A DNA stretch of 64,000 nt from Streptomyces sp. R28 (lineage in GTDB: Bacteria; Actinomycetota; Actinomycetes; Streptomycetales; Streptomycetaceae): contig NZ_CP163439.1 of assembly GCF_041052385.1 (NCBI RefSeq), positions 2,221,001 to 2,285,000 of the forward strand, written 5' to 3'. Every line of letters starts with the position of its first letter. The stretch's first letter is position 1. Shown here one piece after another: positions 57,537 through 64,000 of this stretch. The translations under genes and the position numbers were made by a program. Below the pieces are notes generated by a model that saw nothing but the letters and a program-made list of their open reading frames with translations, had not been told where the DNA came from and did not search any database.

Positions 57537-58344
57537 TCGAGGCCGGAGCGACCCGCTCATCCCCCCTTCCCCTCTCCCCCTCTCCCCCTCTCCCCGCAAG
57601 CGCGTCGGCAAGAGCCCTCTCCTGGTCGGCGGTGATGCCCAGACCGAGCGGCACGGTGCGCGGGCTGTGCCGCCCGTCGCACAGGGCCAGCGGAGTGGGC
57701 TCGGCCGCGGTGCCGCTGAGGGGGCTGCGGCCCTGTGCCGCCCAGGCCGGCCCGTCCCAGAAGCCGTGGTCCAGGAGCCGCTCCGCCACGTCCGGCGCCG
57801 CCTCCGCGGACACCCCCACCGCCCTGAGCGCACCGGATATCCGCGCCACCGCCTCCGCCTCGGGCACGTCCGCGTCACCGAAGGCCGGCAGCAGCAGGAG
57901 CAGTCGCAGCCCGGGATCCACGACGCCCTCCGCACCGGCCGGAGCGGACTCGGCGACGGCGACCAGCTCGGGCCAGGACAGTCCCGGCCCGCTGTAGTGA
58001 CCTTCGATCGACGCCAGGTAGGCGTGGCGGTCCCAGTCGGGGTGGGCGATCAGGTAGTCCGTGCCCGAGTCGTCCGGGAAGTTGCGGTGGACGATCCACA
58101 GCACGTGCCCGCCCGCCATAGGTATGCGGAACGCGGGCCAGACCTCCTGCGCCCCGTACAGCACCTCGGCCGCCTCGTCGACGTCCGCCGAGTCGGCACC
58201 GAAAGTCTCGGGCTCGTCCGCGAACTCGTCCCAGACCGGGGCGTAGAACACCGGCCAGAAACCGGGCAGGCCGAGCAGCTGCTCGGCGGGGGCGATGCCG
58301 TGTCCGGGCATCGCGTACCCGGCCAGTGACGTGGGAACATCCAT
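57499..58344 (-). CDS. Hypothetical protein (function unknown)
   Basis: This protein has 281 residues with many aromatic and acidic residues in the first 120 (GFWPVFYAPVWDEFADEPETFG, GGHVLWIVHRNFPDDSGTDYL, HPDWDRHAYLASIEGHYSGPG). No known domain is recognised; the layout faintly resembles SMI1/KNR4-type or immunity proteins. The C-terminal end (GRGGEGERGRGDERVAP) is encoded by a short tctccccc repeat. ATG 58344 follows TACGGT by about 7 nt, so it is probably leaderless. It overlaps the NUDIX gene tail-to-tail. Confidence 0.65.
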   Translation of the reverse strand: MDVPTSLAGYAMPGHGIAPAEQLLGLPGFWPVFYAPVWDEFADEPETFGADSADVDEAAEVLYGAQEVWPAFRIPMAGGHVLWIVHRNFPDDSGTDYLIAHPDWDRHAYLASIEGHYSGPGLSWPELVAVAESAPAGAEGVVDPGLRLLLLLPAFGDADVPEAEAVARISGALRAVGVSAEAAPDVAERLLDHGFWDGPAWAAQGRSPLSGTAAEPTPLALCDGRHSPRTVPLGLGITADQERALADALAGRGGEGERGRGDERVAPASISRSLRHPPGRP

Positions 58345-58403
58345 GGCCCGAACCGTAGCGGGCAGCACTGACAACGCCCCCCGGCAGCCGCCCGGATAGG
58401 GTC

Positions 58404-58802
58404 GTGCATGTGATCGAGTTCGTACGAAACGTCCGGCTGTGGTTCGCGCCGCAGCAGATCCGACAGGAGGGCGGCACCCCCGACTACCGCTTCTCGCTGG
58501 CGAACGAGCGCACCTTCCTGGCCTGGCTGCGTACCGCGCTCGCGCTCATCGGCGGCGGCTTCGCGGTGGACCAGTTCCTGCCGGACCTGCGCTGGGGCTG
58601 GCGCGTGGGGCTGGCCCTCGCACTGCTCGCGGCCGGCGTGCTGTGCTCGTTGCGCGCGGTGAACCACTGGGTGCGCTGCGAGCGGGCGATGCGCCGGGGC
58701 GAGGACCTGCCGGTGTCGCGGTTCCCGGCGGTGCTGGGCATCGTGGTCGCGGTCGTGGCCGTCGCGATGGTCGTCGTGGTGCTCGTGGGGTGGGAAGGGT
58801 GA
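58404..58802 (+). CDS. DUF202 (YidH-like) small membrane protein
   Basis: This protein has 132 residues and three membrane helices. The family motif DYRFSLANERTFLAWLRTALALIGGG is present as LANERTFLAWLRTALALIGG. GTG 58404 (VHVIEF) or GTG 58410 (VIEFVRN) may start it; no SD is seen. The function of YidH proteins is unknown. The stop overlaps the start of a second DUF202 gene, so the two membrane proteins are made together. Confidence 0.88.
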   Translation: MHVIEFVRNVRLWFAPQQIRQEGGTPDYRFSLANERTFLAWLRTALALIGGGFAVDQFLPDLRWGWRVGLALALLAAGVLCSLRAVNHWVRCERAMRRGEDLPVSRFPAVLGIVVAVVAVAMVVVVLVGWEG

Positions 58803-59128
58803 GCACCGGGGCGGTCGCGGAGCCGGTGCGGGATCCGGGGCTGCAGCCCGAGCGGACGCGCCTGGCGTGGCGCCGTACGACACTGTCCGGCACCGTGGCC
58901 GCCGTACTCGCCATGAAGAGCGCGCTGCACGGCCGGGCCTCGGTCGTCGGGATCTTCGTCTGCGCCCTGTCCTTCGGCCTGTGGCTGGGCTTCCTGGCCC
59001 TCGCCCACCGCCGTATCCGCGTCCTGGCCTCGTCGGCCGAACCGGCGGCACTCTCCCCTCGGCATGCCACGGCCACGGTCCTGTTCACCGTGGCCCTGGC
59101 CGTGTGCGGCGCCGCCCTCGTCCTGTGA
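58799..59128 (+). CDS. Second DUF202 family membrane protein
   Basis: This protein has 109 residues. PGLQPERTRLAWRRTTLSGT corresponds to the same RTxLAWxRT motif as its neighbour, followed by three hydrophobic helices (AAVLAMKSALHG, VGIFVCALSFGLWLGFLALA, TVLFTVALAVCGAALVL). GTG 58799 overlaps the upstream stop (GTGA). The tandem arrangement suggests a heteromeric membrane complex of unknown role. Confidence 0.85.
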   Translation: MSTGAVAEPVRDPGLQPERTRLAWRRTTLSGTVAAVLAMKSALHGRASVVGIFVCALSFGLWLGFLALAHRRIRVLASSAEPAALSPRHATATVLFTVALAVCGAALVL

Positions 59129-59160
59129 GCCGGCCTCCTCCGGGCACCACTGGACGGGCC

Positions 59161-60138
59161 CTAGTCCGCCGCCTGCCACAGCCCCTCGGGCGCCACCGCC
59201 TCCTCCGTGTCCCAGTCCACCGTCACCACGATCTTGCCCCGGGTACCGCCCTCCTGGCTGAGCCGGTGTGCGTCCGCCGCGCGCTCCAGCGGGAACGTCT
59301 GTGAGACATGCACGGAGACCGCCCCCTCCTCCGCCAGCTCGGACAGCCGCAGCAGGTCCTCCGCGTCGGGGCGGACGAAGTAGTAGCGGCCGCCGTAGTC
59401 GAAGACGTCCGGGTCGGCGATCGACACCAGGCGGCCCTCGGGGGCCAGGAGGTTGGCCGAGGCTCTCAGCGCCTCGCCGCCGACCGTGTCGAAGGCCGCG
59501 TCCACGCCTTCGGGCGCCATCCCGCGCACCCGCTCGGTCAGCCCGTCGCCGTACTCGACCGGCTCCCCGCCGAGGCCACGTACGAAGTCATGGTTGTGGC
59601 CACTGGCCGTACCGATGACCCGGGCACCCAGATGGCGGGCGAGCTGGACGGCGATCGAGCCCACCCCGCCGGCCGCGGCGTGCACGAGGACGGTCTCACC
59701 GCGCTTGACCTGGAGCACCTTGATCAGCACCTGATACGCCGTCAGCCCCACCAGGGGCAGCCCGGCGGCCTCCTCCCAGGACAGGTTGCGGGGCTTGCGG
59801 GCGAGGGTGCGCAGGGGGGCCGCGACGTACTCGGCGAAGGTGCCGCGGGACAGCAGGTCCTCGCGTACGTAGCCGATGACCTCGTCGCCGACGGCGAACT
59901 CCGTGACGGACACGCCCGGTTGGACCACGACACCCGACACGTCCCATCCCGGGACCACCGGGAAGGCCGGCTCGAGCATCCGGTCCATATGGCCCTCGCG
60001 GCACTTCCAGTCGACCGGGTTGACGGCCGCCGCCCGCACCTTGACCAGCACCGAGTCGGGGCCGACCTTCGGGTCGCGCACCTCTCCGTATGCGAGCACC
60101 TCGGGGCCGCCGTAGCTTGTGTAGCTGATGCCCTTCAT
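59161..60138 (-). CDS. NADP-dependent zinc-free MDR oxidoreductase (quinone reductase-like)
   Basis: This protein has 325 residues. It has the GroES-like N-terminal domain (MKGISYTSYGGPEVLAYGEV, AAAVNPVDWKCREGHM, FPVVPGWDVSGVV) and the Rossmann domain VLVHAAAGGVGSIAVQLARH. Cys clusters of the zinc-binding members are absent. It probably reduces quinones or enones with NADPH; the substrate is open. ATG 60138 starts MKGISYTSYG as expected. It is single and convergent with the DUF202 pair. Confidence 0.92.
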   Translation of the reverse strand: MKGISYTSYGGPEVLAYGEVRDPKVGPDSVLVKVRAAAVNPVDWKCREGHMDRMLEPAFPVVPGWDVSGVVVQPGVSVTEFAVGDEVIGYVREDLLSRGTFAEYVAAPLRTLARKPRNLSWEEAAGLPLVGLTAYQVLIKVLQVKRGETVLVHAAAGGVGSIAVQLARHLGARVIGTASGHNHDFVRGLGGEPVEYGDGLTERVRGMAPEGVDAAFDTVGGEALRASANLLAPEGRLVSIADPDVFDYGGRYYFVRPDAEDLLRLSELAEEGAVSVHVSQTFPLERAADAHRLSQEGGTRGKIVVTVDWDTEEAVAPEGLWQAAD

Positions 60139-60250
60139 GGGTTCGACCCTCTGCGGTCACCGGGCGCCACGCAAGCCGAATAAGCCGATATGCGGCGTTC
60201 GCGTGGCAGCCTGTCCGTCGTCACCACCTGCACCTCCGAAGGCGAGCACC

Positions 60251-60547
60251 ATGACCACCCTGCACGTGGAACACCCCTCCCACACGCACACCCACGGCGC
60301 CGACTGCGGGCACACCGCGGTACCGCACGGCGACCACACCGACTACGCACACGACGGTCACCTCCACCGCGAGCACAGCGGCCACTGGGACGAGTGCGAG
60401 TCGGACGCGCACGTCGCGCACGAGGCCCACACCCATGAGCACGGCGCCGACTGCGGGCACGAGAGCGTCCTGCACGGCGACCACGTCGACTACCTCCACG
60501 ACGGCCACCGGCACGCCGCCCACGACGGCCACTGGGACGACCACTGA
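60251..60547 (+). CDS. His-rich protein made of two 34-residue repeats
   Basis: This protein has 98 residues, 27 of them His, with many Asp and Gly. Residues 15-48 and 64-97 are repeats: HGADCGHTAVPHGDHTDYAH... and HGADCGHESVLHGDHVDYLH..., each ending GHWD(E/D). Each repeat has one Cys within ADCGH. There is no signal peptide, so it is cytoplasmic. It most likely chelates zinc, nickel or another transition metal, as a store or buffer. ATG 60251 has a weak purine run (cgaaggcgagc) upstream. The divergent neighbour is a quinone-reductase-type gene. Confidence 0.85.
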   Translation: MTTLHVEHPSHTHTHGADCGHTAVPHGDHTDYAHDGHLHREHSGHWDECESDAHVAHEAHTHEHGADCGHESVLHGDHVDYLHDGHRHAAHDGHWDDH

Positions 60548-60714
60548 GCCCGGCCGTACCGGCCGAGAAGGCACCACGACAGCTCCCCGGCGCACCGCGC
60601 GGGGAGCTGTCGGCCTATCGTGGCCCCGATCACGTTCGGCTTCCGCACTGGACTACATACCGACTGGTCGGCATCATGAGTCAGGTCCCGTTCACCTGCC
60701 TGTAGGAGCGACGT

Positions 60715-61737
60715 ATGAGCCCCGACCATCCGCCCGGTCTCGATCTCGACCGGCTGCGCGGCCTGCTCGAGCGCGAGCGGCCCGGCCTGGCGCAGGGCCC
60801 GTTGACCGGCCGGCTGATCGAGGGCGGACGGTCGAACCTCACCTACATGATGTCCGACGGCACGTCGAAGTGGGTCGTACGGCGGCCACCGCTCGGCCAT
60901 GTCCTCGCCACCGCGCACGACATGAAGCGCGAGCACCGGGTCATCAGCGCCCTGCACCCCACGAACGTACCGGTGCCGCGGCCGGTGCTGCTGTGCGAGG
61001 ACGAGGATGTGCTCGGGGCGCCGTTCTACGTCATGGAGTTCGTCGAGGGCACCCCGTACCGCACCGCCGACCAGCTGGCCCCGCTCGGCCCGGAGCGCAC
61101 CCGGGGCGCGGTGCTGTCGCTGGTGGACACGCTCGTCGAGCTGCACGCCGTGGATCCGGCGGAGGTGGGGCTCGCGGACTTCGGCCGCCCCGAGGGGTTC
61201 CTGGACCGGCAACTGCGCCGCTGGGGCAAGCAGCTGGACGCCTCCCGCAACCGCGACCTGGCCGGCATCGACGAACTGCACGCGACCCTCGGACGGCGGC
61301 TGCCCGCCTCCCCCGACGCGGCCGTCGTGCACGGCGACTACCGGCTCGACAACGTACTCATCGGTGAGGACGACCGGATCAAGGCGATCCTGGACTGGGA
61401 GATGTCCACGCTCGGCGATCCGCTGACCGACCTGGGCCTGCTGGTGATGTACAGCATGCCGCTCGGCATGCCGAACTCACCCGTCTCCACGACCGCCGAG
61501 GCTGCGGGCCACCCGGACCCGGCAGAGCTGATCGAGCGGTACGCCGCGCGCTCGGGGCGCGACGTCTCCGCGGTCTCCTGGTACACCGCGTTCGCCTGGT
61601 TCAAGCTCGCCGTGATCCTGGAGGGCATCCACTACCGCTACACGCTTGGCCAGACCGTCGGCCGCGGCTTCGACCGCATCGGCGACCTGGTTCCCGTCTT
61701 CATCGAGCACGGTCTGAACACCCTTCAGGAAGGCTGA
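60715..61737 (+). CDS. APH-family phosphotransferase associated with acyl-CoA metabolism (ACAD10/11-like N-terminal domain)
   Basis: This protein has 340 residues. It has the kinase-like fold of aminoglycoside phosphotransferases: IEGGRSNLTYMMSDGTSKWVV (glycine-rich loop), VVRRPP, then catalytic VVHGDYRLDNVLI and metal-binding ILDWEMSTLGDP. Orthologues are fused to acyl-CoA dehydrogenase in animal ACAD10/11; here the dehydrogenase is the next gene, 5 nt away. It probably phosphorylates a hydroxyacyl-CoA so that the partner can act. AGGAG is 7 nt before ATG 60715. Confidence 0.92.
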   Translation: MSPDHPPGLDLDRLRGLLERERPGLAQGPLTGRLIEGGRSNLTYMMSDGTSKWVVRRPPLGHVLATAHDMKREHRVISALHPTNVPVPRPVLLCEDEDVLGAPFYVMEFVEGTPYRTADQLAPLGPERTRGAVLSLVDTLVELHAVDPAEVGLADFGRPEGFLDRQLRRWGKQLDASRNRDLAGIDELHATLGRRLPASPDAAVVHGDYRLDNVLIGEDDRIKAILDWEMSTLGDPLTDLGLLVMYSMPLGMPNSPVSTTAEAAGHPDPAELIERYAARSGRDVSAVSWYTAFAWFKLAVILEGIHYRYTLGQTVGRGFDRIGDLVPVFIEHGLNTLQEG

Positions 61738-61742
61738 CGCAC

Positions 61743-62957
61743 ATGGACTTCGCGTTCGACGCGCGTACCGAGGAACTGCGCGGCAAGCTGCTGGCCTTCA
61801 TGGACGAGTACGTCTATCCGGCCGAGGCCGTGGCGGAGGAGCAGCGCGCCCAGCTGGCCTCGCCGTGGGACACCCCGGCCGTGGTCGAGGAGCTCAAGGC
61901 CGAGGCGCGCAGGCAGGGGCTGTGGAACCTCTTCCTCCCCGACGCCGAGTACGGCGCCGGGCTGACCAACCTCCAGTACGCCCCGCTCGCCGAGATCACC
62001 GGCCGCTCCCCGCAGCTCGCGCCCACCGCGCTGAACTGCGCGGCGCCGGACACCGGGAACATGGAGGTGCTGTCGCAGTTCGGCGACGAGCAGCACAAGA
62101 AGCAGTGGCTGGAGCCGCTGCTGGCCGGTGAGATCCGCTCGGCGTTCGCGATGACCGAGCCGGAGGTGGCCTCCTCGGACGCCACCAACATCACCACGCA
62201 CATCGAGCGGGACGGCGACGAGTACGTCATCACCGGCCGCAAGTGGTACATCTCCGGGGCGATGAACCCGGACTGCAAGATCTTCATCGTGATGGGCAAG
62301 ACCGACCCGGACGGCGAGGACATCCGCCGTCAGCAGTCCATGGTCCTGGTGCCCCGCGACACCCCGGGCGTCACCATCAAGCGCGCTATGCAGGTGTTCG
62401 GCTACGAGGACCACTACCACGGCGGCCACGCCGAGGTGATCTTCGACCACGCGCGCGTGCCGGTGTCCAACCTGATCGGCGAGGAGGGCGGCGGCTTCGC
62501 CATCGCCCAGGCGCGGCTCGGTCCGGGCCGTATCCACCACTGCATGCGGCTGATCGGCATGGCGGAGCGGGCGATCGAGCTGATGTGCCGCCGGGCCGTG
62601 TCCCGTACGGCCTTCGGCAAGGCGCTGGCCCAGCAGGGCGTGGTGCACAACTGGATCGCCGACGCGCGCGTGACGGTCGAGCAGCTGCGGCTGCTGGTGC
62701 TGAAGACGGCGTGGCTGATGGACACCGTCGGCAACCGGGGCGCCCACACGGAGATCCAGTCCATCAAGATCGCCACCCCGCGCGCGGTCGTCGACATCAT
62801 CGACCGGGCGATCCAGCTGCATGGCGCGGGCGGCGTCAGCCAGGACTTCCCGCTGGCCGAGCTGTACGCGGGCGCGCGGACGCTGATGATCGCGGACGGT
62901 CCGGACGAGGTGCACCAGCGGTCGCTGGCGCGGCGGGAGCTGAAGAAGTACCTCTAG
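61743..62957 (+). CDS. Acyl-CoA dehydrogenase
   Basis: This FAD enzyme has 404 residues: N-terminal helices (RTEELRGKLLAFMDEYVYPAE), FAMTEPEVASSDATNI and WYISGAMNPDCKIFIVMG in the beta domain, and RTAFGKALAQQGVV with HGAGGVSQDFPLAELYAGAR in the C-terminal helical domain. It belongs to the ACAD10/11-like group. With the phosphotransferase it probably handles 4-hydroxy or branched fatty acids. It is followed by a strong terminator and by a convergent TetR gene that may regulate it. Confidence 0.94.
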   Translation: MDFAFDARTEELRGKLLAFMDEYVYPAEAVAEEQRAQLASPWDTPAVVEELKAEARRQGLWNLFLPDAEYGAGLTNLQYAPLAEITGRSPQLAPTALNCAAPDTGNMEVLSQFGDEQHKKQWLEPLLAGEIRSAFAMTEPEVASSDATNITTHIERDGDEYVITGRKWYISGAMNPDCKIFIVMGKTDPDGEDIRRQQSMVLVPRDTPGVTIKRAMQVFGYEDHYHGGHAEVIFDHARVPVSNLIGEEGGGFAIAQARLGPGRIHHCMRLIGMAERAIELMCRRAVSRTAFGKALAQQGVVHNWIADARVTVEQLRLLVLKTAWLMDTVGNRGAHTEIQSIKIATPRAVVDIIDRAIQLHGAGGVSQDFPLAELYAGARTLMIADGPDEVHQRSLARRELKKYL

Positions 62958-62968
62958 AGGGATCACGG

Positions 62969-63003
62969 GTAAGGGGCGACCACCAATGGTGGTCGCCCCT
63001 TAC
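62969..63003. terminator. Strong hairpin terminator
   Basis: GTAAGGGGCGACCACC and GGTGGTCGCCCCTTAC pair perfectly over 16 bp around AAT, 12 nt after the dehydrogenase stop and before the convergent TetR stop. Confidence 0.92.
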
Positions 63004-63023
63004 ACATGCCTACGGCTGGCCGG

Positions 63024-63617
63024 TTACGGCCGCAGCGCCCGCAGCAGCAGGTCGGCCAGGTGGTCGGCGACCTCCTGGGGGCTCATCGGGCCGTCCGGGC
63101 GGTACCAGGTCGACAGATGATGGACGGACCCGAAGTGGTAGTCGACCACCAGGTCGGCCGGGGTCGCCTTCGAGAAGACGCCCGAGGCCTGGCCCTCCTC
63201 GACGAGCGCACGGAAGCGTTCGTGGTAGCGCCGGCGCTCGGCGCGCACCTGCTTGTTCTTCTCCGGGCTCAGGTGGTGCATGGAGCGGAAGAAGATCATC
63301 GCGTCGTCGAGGTTCTCGATCGTCGTGACGACGACGTCGGCGGCCGCGCCTCTGAGCCGCTTCTCGATGGGCTCGTCGGCGTTCGCGAACGCGTCCAGCC
63401 GCTCCTGCTGAACGCGCAGCACGCGCGCGTACACCTCGTGCAGGAGGTCGTCCTTGGAGCCGAAGTAGTGGTACAGCGCCCCCTTGGTGACGCCGGCCGC
63501 CTCGACGATCTCCTGCACCGAGGTGCGGTCGTAGCCCTGCTCCGCGAAGAGCCGGGTGGCGGCGGCGAGCAGCCGCTGCGGGACGGGCGTACCGTCACCG
63601 TCCGTCGTCCTGGCCAC
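63024..63617 (-). CDS. TetR-family regulator (fatty-acid type)
   Basis: This protein has 197 residues. The HTH is LLAAATRLFAEQGYDRTSVQ followed by EIVEAAGVTKGALYHYFGSKDDLL. The C-terminal ligand domain (AMIFFRSMHHLSPEKNKQVRA, FHFGSVHHLSTWYRPDGPMS) resembles the KstR2/FadR-type regulators of lipid catabolism with a TetR_C domain. It lies between the acyl-CoA dehydrogenase and acyl-CoA synthetase genes and probably represses both with an acyl-CoA as inducer. The promoter region downstream of 63617 is only 39 nt long on the synthetase side, so it may be co-transcribed with that gene. Confidence 0.92.
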   Translation of the reverse strand: MARTTDGDGTPVPQRLLAAATRLFAEQGYDRTSVQEIVEAAGVTKGALYHYFGSKDDLLHEVYARVLRVQQERLDAFANADEPIEKRLRGAAADVVVTTIENLDDAMIFFRSMHHLSPEKNKQVRAERRRYHERFRALVEEGQASGVFSKATPADLVVDYHFGSVHHLSTWYRPDGPMSPQEVADHLADLLLRALRP

Positions 63618-63656
63618 TGTGCCGCCACCTGCCTTTCCGAAAGGTCTGCCTGCTGT

Positions 63657-64000
63657 CTAGCCGTCGTTGGCGCGGGAACGGAGTTCCCGACGGAGGATCT
63701 TCCCACTTGCCGTCTTGGGCAAGTCGGGCAGGATCTCCACCTGCCGCGGATATTTGTAGGCGGCCAGTCTCTCCCTGCAGTACGCGGCGAGTGCGTCGGG
63801 GTCCGTTTCCGCACCCGGACGGAGACTGATGTACGCCTTGACGGTCTCTCCGCGGTACCCGTCGGGCACCCCGACGACGGCCGCCTCGCGCACCGCCGGG
63901 TGGGTGTAGAGCACGTCCTCGACCTCGCGCGGCCAGACCTTGAAGCCGGACGCGTTGATCATGTCCTTCTTGCGGTCGACGACGTACAGCCAGCCCTCGG
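63657..64000 (-). CDS. AMP-binding acyl-CoA synthetase, C-terminal part (cut by window edge)
   Basis: The visible 114 codons read from EGWLYVVDRKKDMINASGFK through VWPREVEDVLYTHPAVREAA to LPKTASGKILRRELRSRAND. These are motifs A8 to A10 of the ANL superfamily, with the catalytic C-terminal Lys in TASGKILRREL. The rest lies beyond the right edge. It activates a fatty or related acid to its CoA ester and fits the neighbouring dehydrogenase and TetR genes. Confidence 0.93.
   Translation of the reverse strand, partial: EGWLYVVDRKKDMINASGFKVWPREVEDVLYTHPAVREAAVVGVPDGYRGETVKAYISLRPGAETDPDALAAYCRERLAAYKYPRQVEILPDLPKTASGKILRRELRSRANDG

Noticed and set aside
1..64000. Insertion sequences, integrases, phage genes, CRISPR arrays or rRNA.
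   Set aside because: None was recognised; repeats found are short tandem arrays or small palindromes without spacers or cas genes.

Overview
The window is high-GC actinobacterial DNA and almost certainly comes from a Streptomyces chromosome. The signs are very high third-position GC, many ATGA/GTGA stop-start overlaps, leaderless-looking promoters, a long and a short chaplin gene, a mycothiol ligase (MshC), F420-dependent (LLM) oxidoreductases, a SCO1664-family protein and a tRNA-Leu(GAG) without encoded CCA. From about 24 to 37 kb the gene order (mshC, SCO1664-like, DUF3090, phosphomutase, corA, ferritin-like, LLM reductase, aldo/keto reductase, degenerate helicase, DUF5703, chaplins) is what I recall from the conserved Streptomyces core. 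No insertion sequence, prophage, integrase or CRISPR array is visible.

1-16.0 kb is a methylthio-nucleoside salvage locus. On the minus strand lie a binding lipoprotein, an ABC ATPase, a permease and methylthioribose kinase (mtnK, cut by the window edge). Divergent to these are mtnD-mtnC-mtnB, then mtnA, an ArsR regulator and an F420-type oxidoreductase. A second transporter follows (BMP lipoprotein, ATPase, two permeases) with a phosphorylase of the PNP/UDP family and an MTA/SAH-deaminase-type amidohydrolase, then an FCD GntR regulator. Three tiny Cys- or Met-rich leader-peptide ORFs precede the three main transcription units, which suggests control by sulfur amino-acid supply.

16.8-24.2 kb holds a membrane NACHT-type NTPase, a PAC2 protein, a Tat-exported beta-propeller-like protein, and an intracellular subtilisin next to a Gln-rich protein. 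The last two share a C-terminal domain that I do not recognise. This pair is the best candidate for an undescribed system.

24.2-38.6 kb is the core block described above, ending with a dipeptidase-like M20 enzyme. 38.8-45.1 kb has tRNA-Leu, a Pls/PosA-type poly-amino-acid synthetase whose adenylation pocket reads like a lysine code, an M1 aminopeptidase directly downstream, and a YchJ protein. 45.1-49.8 kb is a gluconate/idonate operon (gntR, gntK, gntP, idnO-like, idnD-like).

49.9-64 kb is mixed: a secreted protein with a doubtful 3' end, an MsrPQ-like molybdoenzyme/cytochrome b pair, an APC permease, a frameshifted DMT transporter, a NUDIX hydrolase, two DUF202 proteins, a quinone-reductase-type enzyme, a His-rich repeat protein, and a fatty-acid module (phosphotransferase, acyl-CoA dehydrogenase, TetR, start of an acyl-CoA synthetase).
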